A stretch of DNA of 64,000 bases from Desulfonatronovibrio magnus (GTDB taxonomy: Bacteria; Desulfobacterota; Desulfovibrionia; Desulfovibrionales; Desulfonatronovibrionaceae). Shown here piece by piece: positions 53,299 through 62,731 of the stretch; position 1 is the first letter of the stretch, and every line of letters starts with the position of its first letter. The notes under the pieces were generated by a model. It worked only from the letters and a program-made list of their open reading frames with translations. It was not told the origin of the DNA and ran no database searches. Both the position numbers and the translations under genes were made by a program. The DNA lies in NCBI RefSeq assembly GCF_000934755.1, contig NZ_KN882179.1, forward strand, positions 21,320 through 85,319. The letters run 5' to 3'.

Positions 53299-54851
53299 TG
53301 GAACATATAGCTCAAAGCTCACCAGCACTTATTCCGGTTCTGTACCTGATGGCCTCAATTCTTATTCCCATTGCAGGTTATTTCAGGGTTTACTGGGCCT
53401 ATCTTGTAGCACTTCTTTTTTCAGCAGCAGCATTTTCACTAAGCATAATCGGACTGCTTGAAGTCTTGAATTCCGGGGCTATCAGCTATCATCTCGGCGG
53501 CTGGATGCCTCCGCTGGGAATAGAACTTGTCCTGGACCCCCTGTCAGGATTCATTCTTGCCATTATCAGCGGCTCAACCCTGCTGGTAATGTTTTATGCT
53601 GAAGACAGCATCAATCACGAAATTTCTTACAATGCCATGCCGTTTTATTCATTGAGCATGTTGCTTCTCGGCGGACTGGCAGGCATGACACTCACCGGGG
53701 ATCTGTTCAACCTTTATGTGTTTCTTGAAATAGTGGCTTTGGCAGGCTACGCCTTGCTGGCTATTGGAAATAAGCGGGCCCCGTTTTCTGCTTTTCGCTA
53801 CCTTACTCTTGGTACTGCAGGTGCAGCATTTTACCTTCTTGGAGTATCATTCATATTTATCAGTACAGGCACGCTGAACATGGCCGATATAGCTGCGGTC
53901 CTGCCCTATGTTGAAAACCAGACTCCGGTAATTGTCGGTCTAGTGTTAATTATACTGGGTATTTTCGTAAAAATGGGAATTTTTCCTTTACATCAGTGGC
54001 TGCCTGATGCGTATACACATGCATCATCTACAGCGACAGCCCTCATCGCCCCTATAGGCACCAAGGTGGCAGCCTATGTTCTAATCAGGGCTTTGACCAT
54101 TTACGAATTTCCACCAATCATTGACTTACTGAGCTGGGTAGCAGTTGCAAGTATAGTCGCGGGATCTATCCTCGCCATTTCTCAGAAAAATATCAAAAGA
54201 ATGTTAGCTTATTCTTCAGTTGCTAATATTGGATACATCACGCTGGGCATAACTCTTGCCAATCCACTTGCATTTATTGGAGCACTGCTGCATATTCTTA
54301 ATCATGCCATGATGAAAGCAGCGCTCTTTCTTTCAGCAGGGGGCATCCAGAACAAAATGGGAACTTTAGACATCAGGAAGATGCGTGGATTTCCAACTGT
54401 TATGCCCATTACCGCTTTTGCTTTTATCATTGCAGTCTTCTCAATGGTAGGTATTCCACCTACAGGCGGTTTTTTCAGTAAGCTCTACCTGGTATTAGGA
54501 GCTATAGAAGCTCAGGAATGGTTCTTTGTCTTCGCTATTGTTTTAAGCACACTTTTGGGAATTGTTTATTTGTTCAGGTTTATTAATATTGCCTTTTTCC
54601 GCTTTTACGAAAAGTCTGATGATAAAGTGATAAATCAGTCGGACGTCTTAAAGTTGCCTTTTAAGGGTGAACAGGAAGAACTTGACAGTAAAAAATTTGA
54701 ATTAAACAAGAGAAATGAAATGAGTCCAACTATGCTTATTCCTGTGCTGATCATAGCGGTGGGAATCATACTGGTTGGCGTCTTCAATGGATACATAGTT
54801 GATAACGTGCTTAATTTTGCAGTGCCTGATTTCACTCAGTTTAACAAGTAA
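53295..54851 (+). CDS. mrpD: Mrp-type antiporter subunit D (MbhH-like)
   Basis: Proton/cation-channel subunit of 518 residues and about 14 membrane spans. It retains the residues of the antiporter fold: glutamate in LYVFLEIVALAGYALL (TM5), lysine in KMGIFPLHQWLPDAYTH (TM7), lysine in IGTKVAAYVLIR (TM8) and HAMMKAALF (TM12). This completes the E-F-G-MbhD-MbhE-B-C-D series. A 248-base gap with a decayed gene end follows. Confidence 0.93.
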   Translation: MMEHIAQSSPALIPVLYLMASILIPIAGYFRVYWAYLVALLFSAAAFSLSIIGLLEVLNSGAISYHLGGWMPPLGIELVLDPLSGFILAIISGSTLLVMFYAEDSINHEISYNAMPFYSLSMLLLGGLAGMTLTGDLFNLYVFLEIVALAGYALLAIGNKRAPFSAFRYLTLGTAGAAFYLLGVSFIFISTGTLNMADIAAVLPYVENQTPVIVGLVLIILGIFVKMGIFPLHQWLPDAYTHASSTATALIAPIGTKVAAYVLIRALTIYEFPPIIDLLSWVAVASIVAGSILAISQKNIKRMLAYSSVANIGYITLGITLANPLAFIGALLHILNHAMMKAALFLSAGGIQNKMGTLDIRKMRGFPTVMPITAFAFIIAVFSMVGIPPTGGFFSKLYLVLGAIEAQEWFFVFAIVLSTLLGIVYLFRFINIAFFRFYEKSDDKVINQSDVLKLPFKGEQEELDSKKFELNKRNEMSPTMLIPVLIIAVGIILVGVFNGYIVDNVLNFAVPDFTQFNK

Positions 54852-55018
54852 TTTTACTAAGGCGCAGGTTAGTTAAAATGCTGACAATCATGTATGCTAT
54901 GAAATCGAAAACTTTGGGAAAGTGAGAGGGTGATCATATTGCAAAACTTACTTTTATTGTCACTTTTTAGAACCTGCGAACACAGGCGCAAGGTGAGGAT
55001 AAATATAAATCTCAGCTT

Positions 55019-55103
55019 GAATAATGATATCGAAACGACCAGAAATATGATACAACTATCCATTCTTTTGATAATCTCTGCGTTGATAAGGATGATGACA
55101 TGA
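55019..55103 (+). pseudogene. Fossil 3' end of a NuoL-like gene
   Basis: In the frame ending in TGA at 55101-55103 the sequence reads DIETTRNMIQLSILLIISALIRMMT, closely like the end of the NuoL-like protein at 58.8 kb (DLSSNIVYLL ... ILALIRMMA). The nucleotides just before the next gene, TTGATAAGGATGATGRC, match those before the gene at 58801, including an ATGA stop/start overlap. Upstream of about 55019 stop codons interrupt the frame and no similarity is seen. Confidence 0.65.
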
Positions 55104-56608
55104 TGCCTGCGATTCTTCTTCAGATAATCTTTATCCCTGCCCTTGTTGCCCTGTTCATTTTTATGTTCAGGTATAAGCTTGGCAAAAAATCGGGCTGGGT
55201 GGCCGTAGCTGGTCTTACATACACAACTTTTCTGCTGCTTATGGCCTTATCCCATGTCTATATGGGAACTCCCATCCAAGAGACTTACCCGGTGGTCTCA
55301 TTCCCAGATATTCGTTTTTCGCTTCTTGGAGACGGACTGAGCATAGCAGTTGCTTTGATATGTAACATACTATGCCTGTGCTTGTGCATATACTCAATTA
55401 AGTATGTTGATCACCGCATAGAGATCATCTACGCAGGAATAGACAAAAAAGGTGAAATCAGCTTTTATTCCTGTTTTTACTACCTGTTCTTATTCTTTCC
55501 TGTAGGTTTCATGGGAGTCAGCTTCGCCTCGGATCTGATAATCCTGTACTTTTTTATGGAAGTTCTGACAATTGCCCTGTATTTTCTTATGGCCTATTTC
55601 GGCTATTATGACCGAGTCAGAGTGGCGACCATGTGTCTGATCTGGGGTATGTTCTCAGCCCTTCTATTCCTTGGCGGGGTATTAATGATCTACTCTCAGA
55701 CTGGCTCGTTTCAGATAGATCAGATCCATACTCTGGCTGGTAACCCCATGACCTTCTGGATCATTGCCATTATTCTCATAGGTATGTGCGCCAAACTTGC
55801 CATTGTCCCTCTGCATGTGTGGATGCCATGGGTACATGCGGAACATCCAACCTGCATAGCTGGATTACTTGCTGTTTATGCCAATATCGCTGCTTATATC
55901 ATAGTCCGTACGCTCATACTTCCTTTATGGGATGATTTCCAGTGGTTTGGACCTCCCATTATGATACTCTCTGTTATCACTATGATCTGGGGATCATATT
56001 TAACACTGGCCCAGACAGATATGAAGCGAATCCCGGCCTGTTCCACCATCAGCCAGAGCGCGTACTCGATGCTAGGTATCGGGGCGTTGACCGTGGCCAG
56101 TATAGAAGGTGGTTTATTCTTTTTCCTAAGCCATATTATGGGCAAGACAGTCTTCTTTTCCACATGCGGAATAATTGTATATACAACTCATATCCGAAAT
56201 ATCAACCAACTTGGCGGACTTGCTGCCAAGATGCCTCTAACAGCCATTCTGTTTCTCTGCGGTGGTATGATGCTGGCAGGTATTCCACCTTTCAGCAGTT
56301 ATGCTGCTGAAGTAATAATGTTCGCCGGGATTTTTGATCGTGGAGACAATCTTGGTTTAATCATCGGGATAACAGGACTTGTAGCTATACTTCTGACCAT
56401 CACCTATGCAGTTCATTTTACCCGTGTGATATTCTTCGGACCCATTCCAGAAAAGCTGGCCATGGATGATCATATCAAAGACCCCCCATGGACCATGTCT
56501 CTTCCGCTGATTTTTATAATACTCCTTTCAGCTTTTCTTGGAATGTATCCATCATTGGTAATGAATCTTTTCGAGCCGGTCATCGGAGCTGCAATTGCAA
56601 ACATGTAA
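55100..56608 (+). CDS. NuoM-like antiporter-fold subunit, paralog 1
   Basis: Membrane protein of 502 residues and about 14 spans, of the complex I NuoM/MrpD superfamily. TM5 glutamate is Glu154 (YFFMEVLTIAL), TM7 lysine is Lys232 (CAKLAIVPLHVWMPWVH), and Lys349 (SHIMGKTVFF) occupies the TM12 position. The TM8 position that is lysine in MrpD (GTKVAAY) is Asn262 (YANIAAY). An unusual YVDHRIEIIYAGIDKKGE loop (about 102-119) is shared with paralog 2 but not with MrpD. AAGGATGATGAC precedes the ATG. No peripheral redox subunit is nearby, so it probably belongs to an antiporter-like complex. Confidence 0.85.
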   Translation: MMPAILLQIIFIPALVALFIFMFRYKLGKKSGWVAVAGLTYTTFLLLMALSHVYMGTPIQETYPVVSFPDIRFSLLGDGLSIAVALICNILCLCLCIYSIKYVDHRIEIIYAGIDKKGEISFYSCFYYLFLFFPVGFMGVSFASDLIILYFFMEVLTIALYFLMAYFGYYDRVRVATMCLIWGMFSALLFLGGVLMIYSQTGSFQIDQIHTLAGNPMTFWIIAIILIGMCAKLAIVPLHVWMPWVHAEHPTCIAGLLAVYANIAAYIIVRTLILPLWDDFQWFGPPIMILSVITMIWGSYLTLAQTDMKRIPACSTISQSAYSMLGIGALTVASIEGGLFFFLSHIMGKTVFFSTCGIIVYTTHIRNINQLGGLAAKMPLTAILFLCGGMMLAGIPPFSSYAAEVIMFAGIFDRGDNLGLIIGITGLVAILLTITYAVHFTRVIFFGPIPEKLAMDDHIKDPPWTMSLPLIFIILLSAFLGMYPSLVMNLFEPVIGAAIANM

Positions 56609-56686
56609 TCCAGGAGCTGGAAATTTATACAGCGTAAATAATGTTACTTTGTTGCGTAAACATAAAGTATTGAGGTTTTAATTAAT

Positions 56687-58804
56687 ATGGATATACAGCT
56701 TGCTTGGCTTTGCCTGATCTTTCCTTTTATAGGAGTATTATTAACTCCCATTCTGGATAGATTTAACTCCACTTTAAGAGATTACGGAGCCGTATTCTTT
56801 TCCTTCCTGACGGCAGCCTCAGCAGTCATGCTATTACCCCTTCTTTTCAATGCTGAAAGACTGCCACTGGAATCAATGTATGTCTGGCTCGAATTTCCAA
56901 TAAAGGTAAGTTTTGGCGTATTACTTGATCCCTTAAGTATTATTGTCATCAACGTAGTAGCCGTTATCAGCTTTTTCATCATGGTCTATTGCCTGGGGTA
57001 TATGAAAGGTGATCCAGGAATTACCCGCTTCTGGATGCTGATGAATGCCTTTATAGGCAGTATGCTTCTGCTTGTTCTGGCTAATAACCTCATTATAATG
57101 TTTATAGGCTGGAAACTTGTTGGGCTCTGCAGTTATGGACTAATCAGCTTTTATTATAAGGATGAAAAAAAATACTGGATTGGTGGTCCCGAGCCATTTA
57201 AGTTTGATAAACCATCAGCATGCGGTGTAAAGGCCTTTATTGTCACCAGCGTGGGAGACATGCTCATGCTGGGTGGTTTCCTTATTGTTTATTTTTACGC
57301 TGGTACCTTCAATATTCTTGAACTTTATGAACAGGCTAACACCTGGATTCCTGCAATGGCTGCATCACCCGGAATGATCATCCTGGTCAGCATACTGTTA
57401 ATTGCAGGGCCAGTGGGTAAATCTGCACAGTTTCCTCTTCATGAATGGCTGCCTGAAGCCATGTCAGGGCCAGGTCCAGTTTCAGCTTTGATTCACGCCG
57501 CAACCATGGTTAAAAGCGGAGTTTTTCTTATCGCCCGTTTCGTCCCTATCTTTTATTATGCTTACTGGACCGGCGGAGTTGAGGAAGCCAAGTACTTCTT
57601 TATTATCGTAGCATGGATAGGGGCCATTACCGCCTTTCTTGCAGCAAGCCAGGGGCTTGTTGCTCTGGAACTAAAAAAAGTTCTGGCCTACTCTACTGTC
57701 AGTCAGATAGGCTTTATGATGCTGGCTCTTGGTGTATCTGGGTTTGGGCAGGATATTCTATTAAAAGGTTACACTGCCGGTATATTTCATCTTATGAGCC
57801 ATGCCATGTTTAAAGCTTGTTTGTTTCTTTGTGCCGGGACAGTAATCCATGCTGCCCATTCCATATATATTAATGAAATGGGATCAATGAGAAAATATTT
57901 ACCTTACACATGGATTTTCATGGGTCTGGCAGGCCTGTCCCTGATCGGAATACCGCCATTGCCAGGATTCTGGAGTAAGGAAGCTGTGCTAGTGGCTACA
58001 CTTGAATCACAACATTATCTTCTTTTTACCTTTGCCATTGTAACAGTAATATTTACCGCCTTTTACACCATGCGTTTTCTTGGAATGATCTTTCACGGAC
58101 AGCCAAGTCAACACATTATTAAAGAAACCAGTAAACCTGGGCACCATGTCAGTGAAGCTTACCGTACACAAACCTTTGCATGCGGCGCTTTAGCTGTTGG
58201 CATAGTAGTTTTCGGTATTCTTGGGCTTAAGGCAGAGCATGCGCTTTATGATCTGTTTAAAATTCAGCTGGTCAAAGACCTGGCACTATCAACCGTAGAT
58301 CATGTGTATTCATTTCCCAAAGTATTAGTAATATGCGCATCTATCGGCAGCGTGCTCATAGGTGTTATTCCAGCTTACATGTATTTTGTATCTCAAAAAT
58401 GGAATCCTGATGATGCTTACAACCGATCTTCGCTGATCCAAAAAATTCACACTTTTCTCTGGAATCGCTGGTACATAGACAAGTTTTATAACTGGGTTTT
58501 TGTTCAAGGAACCATGCGAATAGCATCCATTGTAAGCAAGAAAGAAGAACGTTATGATGTGATAGTTAATCGTAGTATGCCTGAAGGGGTCAGGTCATTC
58601 TCTTCAAGTGTTGTTGCAGACAGAATAGAGAATGGTTTTGATAAAACCGTACACTCTTTATTGCCCAAAGGGATATCCGGTGGAGGCAGTAAATTGATTG
58701 ACTTACTCCGTGCAGATACGAGGGATCTTTCCAGTAATATTGTTTATTTATTAGCGTTGACCATAATTTTTGTAATCTTAGCCTTGATAAGGATGATGGC
58801 ATGA
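56687..58804 (+). CDS. NuoL-like antiporter-fold subunit
   Basis: A 705-residue protein of the NuoL/MrpA-N-terminal family with about 15-16 spans and a C-terminal helical extension (about 590-680). NuoL landmarks: GKSAQFPLHEWLPEAMSGP, SALIHAATMVKSGVFLIAR and SHAMFKACLFLCAG, so TM7, TM8 and TM12 lysines are present. The TM5 motif, usually WExxG, reads GWKLVGLCSYGL with Lys143 in place of glutamate. It lacks the MrpA C-terminal MbhD/MbhE part, which exists here as separate genes. The ATGA stop/start overlap couples it to paralog 2. Confidence 0.88.
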   Translation: MDIQLAWLCLIFPFIGVLLTPILDRFNSTLRDYGAVFFSFLTAASAVMLLPLLFNAERLPLESMYVWLEFPIKVSFGVLLDPLSIIVINVVAVISFFIMVYCLGYMKGDPGITRFWMLMNAFIGSMLLLVLANNLIIMFIGWKLVGLCSYGLISFYYKDEKKYWIGGPEPFKFDKPSACGVKAFIVTSVGDMLMLGGFLIVYFYAGTFNILELYEQANTWIPAMAASPGMIILVSILLIAGPVGKSAQFPLHEWLPEAMSGPGPVSALIHAATMVKSGVFLIARFVPIFYYAYWTGGVEEAKYFFIIVAWIGAITAFLAASQGLVALELKKVLAYSTVSQIGFMMLALGVSGFGQDILLKGYTAGIFHLMSHAMFKACLFLCAGTVIHAAHSIYINEMGSMRKYLPYTWIFMGLAGLSLIGIPPLPGFWSKEAVLVATLESQHYLLFTFAIVTVIFTAFYTMRFLGMIFHGQPSQHIIKETSKPGHHVSEAYRTQTFACGALAVGIVVFGILGLKAEHALYDLFKIQLVKDLALSTVDHVYSFPKVLVICASIGSVLIGVIPAYMYFVSQKWNPDDAYNRSSLIQKIHTFLWNRWYIDKFYNWVFVQGTMRIASIVSKKEERYDVIVNRSMPEGVRSFSSSVVADRIENGFDKTVHSLLPKGISGGGSKLIDLLRADTRDLSSNIVYLLALTIIFVILALIRMMA

Positions 58805-60309
58805 TGCCTATGATTCTTCTTCAAATAATCTTCATTCCAGCCCTGGTTTCTCTAATTATATTTTCATTTAGGAACAGCCTGGGGAAAAAATCTGGATGGG
58901 TTGCAGTATCAGGATTAATATATACAACTGTCCTTCTGCTTATTGCCCTGGCTGAAGTCTACAATGGCTCACCAATTAATGAAGAATACCCATTGCTCAT
59001 CAACCCGGATATAAGACTAACTCTACTTGGAGATGGTCTGAGCATAGCTGTTGCCCTTATCTGTAATCTTCTGTGCCTGGCTCTTTGTGTATACTCTATA
59101 AAGTATATAGATCACAGAATAGAAATCATTTACGCAGACCTCAATGAGAAAGGTCAGACCAGCTACTATACATGCTTTTTCTATCTTTTGCTCTTTTTCC
59201 CGGTTGGATTCATGGGGGTCAGTTTTGCCTCCGATCTGATAGTACTTTACTTTTTTATGGAAGTGCTGACAGTCGTACTTTATTTTCTCATGGCATATTA
59301 CGGGTACTATGAGCGAGTCAAAGTAGCAATAATGTGTCTTGTCTGGGGAATTTTCTCTGCAGTGCTTTTTTTGGTCGGGGTAATCATAATCTATTCTCAA
59401 ATTGGAACTTTTCAGATAGACCAGATACATACCATGGCTGGCAATCCACTTGCTTTCTGGGCCATTGCAGTCATTCTTGTGGGCATGTGCGCCAAGCTGG
59501 CAATAATTCCGCTTCATGTATGGATGCCCTGGGTGCATGCCGAACATCCAACCTGTATTGCTGGTTTACTGGCTGTATACGCCAACATTGCTGCTTATAT
59601 TATCGTACGTGTACTCGTGCTTCCACTGTGGGATGATTTTCAGTGGTTCGGACCACCAATAATGGTGCTGTCAGTATTGACAATGATTTATGGATCGCTG
59701 TTGACTCTTGCACAAACAGATATGAAAAGGATACCTGCCTGCTCAACCATAAGTCAAAGCGCATATTCCATGCTGGGTATAGGGGCGCTTACTGCGGCGA
59801 GTATTGAAGGCGGACTCTTTTTCTTTCTCAGCCACATAATGGGTAAAACAGTATTCTTTTCCACTTGCGGTTTAGTTGTCTATACAACTCATATCAGAAA
59901 CATTAATTACCTGAGTGGTCTTGGTTCCAAAATGCCTTTTACAGCCATGCTGTTCATAGCTGGCGGAATGATGTTAGCTGGTATACCTCCCTTTAGCAGT
60001 TTTCCTGCAGAAGTAATTATGTTTACCGGTATCTTTGAAAAAGGTGATACTTTCAGCATCATCATCGGCATCATGGGACTCATGGCCATTTTATTGACAG
60101 TCGGGTACGCGTTCTATTTTGCCATGAGGATATTTTTTGGTGATCTTCCTGAAGCGCTTGCCAAAAAGGATTACATTAAAGATCCACCAATGCTCATGCT
60201 TATCCCGCTGATCTTTATTGTACTGCTCTCTGCTGCATTAGGTCTCTATCCTTCATTTATCATGAATCTCTTCGAGCCTGTGATAACTGAAGTCTTGTTG
60301 AATAAATAA
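58801..60309 (+). CDS. NuoM-like antiporter-fold subunit, paralog 2
   Basis: Same length (502) and gap-free alignment with paralog 1 at 55100, with most differences conservative, for example MMPMILLQIIFIPALVSLII against MMPAILLQIIFIPALVALFI. Glu154, Lys232, Asn262 and Lys349 are conserved. The YIDHRIEIIYADLNEKGQ loop corresponds to that in paralog 1. Starts in an ATGA overlap with the NuoL-like gene and is the last gene before a terminator. Confidence 0.86.
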   Translation: MMPMILLQIIFIPALVSLIIFSFRNSLGKKSGWVAVSGLIYTTVLLLIALAEVYNGSPINEEYPLLINPDIRLTLLGDGLSIAVALICNLLCLALCVYSIKYIDHRIEIIYADLNEKGQTSYYTCFFYLLLFFPVGFMGVSFASDLIVLYFFMEVLTVVLYFLMAYYGYYERVKVAIMCLVWGIFSAVLFLVGVIIIYSQIGTFQIDQIHTMAGNPLAFWAIAVILVGMCAKLAIIPLHVWMPWVHAEHPTCIAGLLAVYANIAAYIIVRVLVLPLWDDFQWFGPPIMVLSVLTMIYGSLLTLAQTDMKRIPACSTISQSAYSMLGIGALTAASIEGGLFFFLSHIMGKTVFFSTCGLVVYTTHIRNINYLSGLGSKMPFTAMLFIAGGMMLAGIPPFSSFPAEVIMFTGIFEKGDTFSIIIGIMGLMAILLTVGYAFYFAMRIFFGDLPEALAKKDYIKDPPMLMLIPLIFIVLLSAALGLYPSFIMNLFEPVITEVLLNK

Positions 60310-60685
60310 TTAAATCTATAGCTGTTGTAACAAAGTTGAAGCACACAAGCTGGAGTACTAAATTTACACAATAAGGATCTATGCTACGTTAACAATTTCT
60401 TATTTTTCTGTAACAGGCTTGATTGTGTAAGTTAGCACTAAAATAGCAAAGGACGCTGATTTCAGCGTCCTTTTTTTTGGCCGGCTGCTACCTCCCATCA
60501 GGATAAAATAATTGTCGTTGAACAGGCTAATTTAGGTGTATCGGCTTAGAGTTAATGGATTAACAGCATCTATCCACGAATTCTCATAATCACTCTATGT
60601 TAAATTTAATAGAATTTTCTGCAAGTTGTCACAGCATCGACCGTAACCTGCCCTTTGCATATTGCACCAGGACACGGCTTTTTAA
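60310..60685. other. Intergenic region after the Mrp cluster
   Basis: 376 bases holding the terminator at 60449-60478 and AT-rich sequence before the UbiA-family gene. No other element recognised. Confidence 0.5.
60449..60478 (+). terminator. Rho-independent terminator of the Mrp cluster
   Basis: GGACGCTG / CAGCGTCC 8-bp stem with an ATTT loop, followed by eight T residues, 140 bases after the last gene. The AAA before the stem can pair with the T-run, so it may work for both strands. Confidence 0.9.
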
Positions 60686-61627
60686 ATGAGCCATAAATAT
60701 TCACATCATAAATCTAATCATACTTTTTCATCCTGGCTCCAGGCATCCAGGCCACCCTCACAATTGTATATCTTCCCGCCCTTGCTGCTGGGACAACTTT
60801 TTGCAGTTCAGGGTGGTTATCCATTTTCGTGGAGTATCTTTATAATCTGCCACTTATATGGATTGGCCTGCCAGCTTTATATTGTATTTGCCAATGATGC
60901 GGCAGATGTTGTCACAGACAAGCGCAACAATACATACACAATATTCTCAGGTGGTTCCAGGGTACTTGTTGAAGATAAAATTTCCTGGCAGGTACTTATG
61001 TCAGCGGCTGCCGGCGCCGCCTTTGTTTGCGTAATTATGGGGTTCATCTTAGGGCTCTGGTATGAAAGGTGGGCACCCTTAGTGCTCATTTCACTGGGAA
61101 TAATTCTTTTGTGGGCATACAGTTATCCACCAGTTCGAATGTCATATAGAGGTGGAGGTGAAATCCTGCAAATGCTGGGGTTGGGTATATTGCTTCCACT
61201 GACAGGTTTTTCTGCTCAGTCGGGAGATATCGTGGACTTCCCTTGGGTTGTAACAATTCCACTCATGTTTCTTGCTCTGACATGCGCCATGAGCACGGCT
61301 CTGCCTGATGAACCATCAGATAGAATAAGTAACAAAAGAACCACTGCTGTTTTTCTAAGAGTTCATAACAGTCAGAAGATAATTATGGGCCTGAACCTGA
61401 CAGCCATTGCTCTTATTGTATTTCTGCCCATTCCTGGATTTAACATTGTACATAAAGCTGGAATAGCTTTCATTAGTCTGCTTATATGGACTTATGGCTT
61501 GCAGTTGAGAAGTTGCCTGCCTGGTACGAATTGCTTGTCTAAGTTTGTGGCTCTTATGGTTGGCTTCAGTTTGTGGCCCCTGGTAGCCATGAACCTAATA
61601 CTGCTTTATTTGTACTCAATGAGTTAA
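60686..61627 (+). CDS. UbiA-family prenyltransferase
   Basis: Polytopic enzyme (313 aa, about eight to nine spans) that attaches a polyprenyl chain to an aromatic or similar acceptor. First aspartate motif: NDAADVVTDKRNN (Asn70, Asp71, Asp74, Asp78), followed by FSGGSRVL, a MenA-like feature; the second motif is DEPSDRISNKRT (about 208-220). Menaquinone synthesis (MenA or MqnP role) is plausible because mqnE is in the same window, but the two are 50 kb apart. Single gene. Confidence 0.82.
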   Translation: MSHKYSHHKSNHTFSSWLQASRPPSQLYIFPPLLLGQLFAVQGGYPFSWSIFIICHLYGLACQLYIVFANDAADVVTDKRNNTYTIFSGGSRVLVEDKISWQVLMSAAAGAAFVCVIMGFILGLWYERWAPLVLISLGIILLWAYSYPPVRMSYRGGGEILQMLGLGILLPLTGFSAQSGDIVDFPWVVTIPLMFLALTCAMSTALPDEPSDRISNKRTTAVFLRVHNSQKIIMGLNLTAIALIVFLPIPGFNIVHKAGIAFISLLIWTYGLQLRSCLPGTNCLSKFVALMVGFSLWPLVAMNLILLYLYSMS

Positions 61628-61651
61628 GTACCTGGAAATCCAGGTTAAAAA

Positions 61652-62482
61652 TCATTCAAAGATAATGGTCTTCCTGCCAAATATAAAAACCCGGTGGTCA
61701 AAAGTAAGCTTCAGAGCCTTGGCAAGCACCTGCTTTTCAATATCCCTTCCAGCCTGAGACATATCCGAGGCTGAAAAGGTATGATTTACCGGCATTACAC
61801 CCTGGGTTATTATGGGACCATCATCAAGCTCATCATTTACAAAGTGAGCTGTTGCTCCAATGATTTTTACACCGCGATCATATGCCTGCTTGTAAGGTGA
61901 AGCACCAATGAATGCTGGTAGAAATGAATGATGAATATTAATGATGCGCTCCGGATATCTGGATACAAAATAAGGACTCAATACCCTCATGTACTTGGCA
62001 AGAACAAGAAAATCAGGACCATAGGGCTTGATTACCTCAAGAATTTTCTTTTCATGATCTTCTCGTTGCAGACCTGCATGCGGGATATGATGAAAGTCAA
62101 TTCCAAAGCCCTCCACAAGATCACGCAATGTATCATGATTACTGATTACCGTCTGAATCTTCATATCCAGTTCACCATACCGGGCCCTGATTAACAAATC
62201 GCCAAGACAGTGAGGCTCCTTAGTAACCAATACCACTGTCTTTTTTTCTTTTTTTTGATTCAGTTTGATTGAAATGTCCGGCAGACGGTTTTGCAAAACC
62301 TTTACAAGCCTTTCCTGGTCAATCTCACCGGAAAATTCAGTACGCATGAAAAAACGGACTTCCTGTTTGTCAACATATTCATAATTCTGTTCGATATTAA
62401 GTCCAAATTCGTAAAGTACTCCGCTGATAGCGTGCACCAGTCCCATACGATCACGCGCTTCAATAAGTAAATGATATGTCAT
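61652..62482 (-). CDS. purU: Formyltetrahydrofolate deformylase
   Basis: Hydrolyses 10-formyl-THF to formate and THF, balancing one-carbon pools. The 276-residue protein has an N-terminal ACT domain (about 1-80, IEARDRMGLVHAISGVLYEF) and a formyltransferase-type domain with the catalytic trio Asn182, His184 (IINIHHSFLP) and Asp220/221 (NDELDDGPII). AAAGGC precedes the ATG. Converges with the UbiA-family gene, 25 bases apart. Confidence 0.95.
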   Translation of the reverse strand: MTYHLLIEARDRMGLVHAISGVLYEFGLNIEQNYEYVDKQEVRFFMRTEFSGEIDQERLVKVLQNRLPDISIKLNQKKEKKTVVLVTKEPHCLGDLLIRARYGELDMKIQTVISNHDTLRDLVEGFGIDFHHIPHAGLQREDHEKKILEVIKPYGPDFLVLAKYMRVLSPYFVSRYPERIINIHHSFLPAFIGASPYKQAYDRGVKIIGATAHFVNDELDDGPIITQGVMPVNHTFSASDMSQAGRDIEKQVLAKALKLTFDHRVFIFGRKTIIFE

Positions 62483-62731
62483 TTTTTGCCTTTCGATTTT
62501 ACATAATATAACAATTTATCCCATTATAAGGAAAGCAGGGAACATCAGTCACTCCTTACCCCGCTTGAGCATCATCCGGTAACATAAACGTCTCATCTTA
62601 ATAAAATCACTACATGTTTAATTCTGGGCTGGCAAGTTAACTGTAATCAACTGCAAAACTATGATTACCTGCTTTTATATATGCCTAATGCGTACTTGCA
62701 AGTATCTGCAAATATATTGGCTATAAAATCA

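Noticed and set aside
50736..60309. Membrane-bound hydrogenase or complex I operon
   Set aside because: No hydrogenase large or small subunit, NuoH-like, or iron-sulfur subunit gene is present in or beside the cluster.
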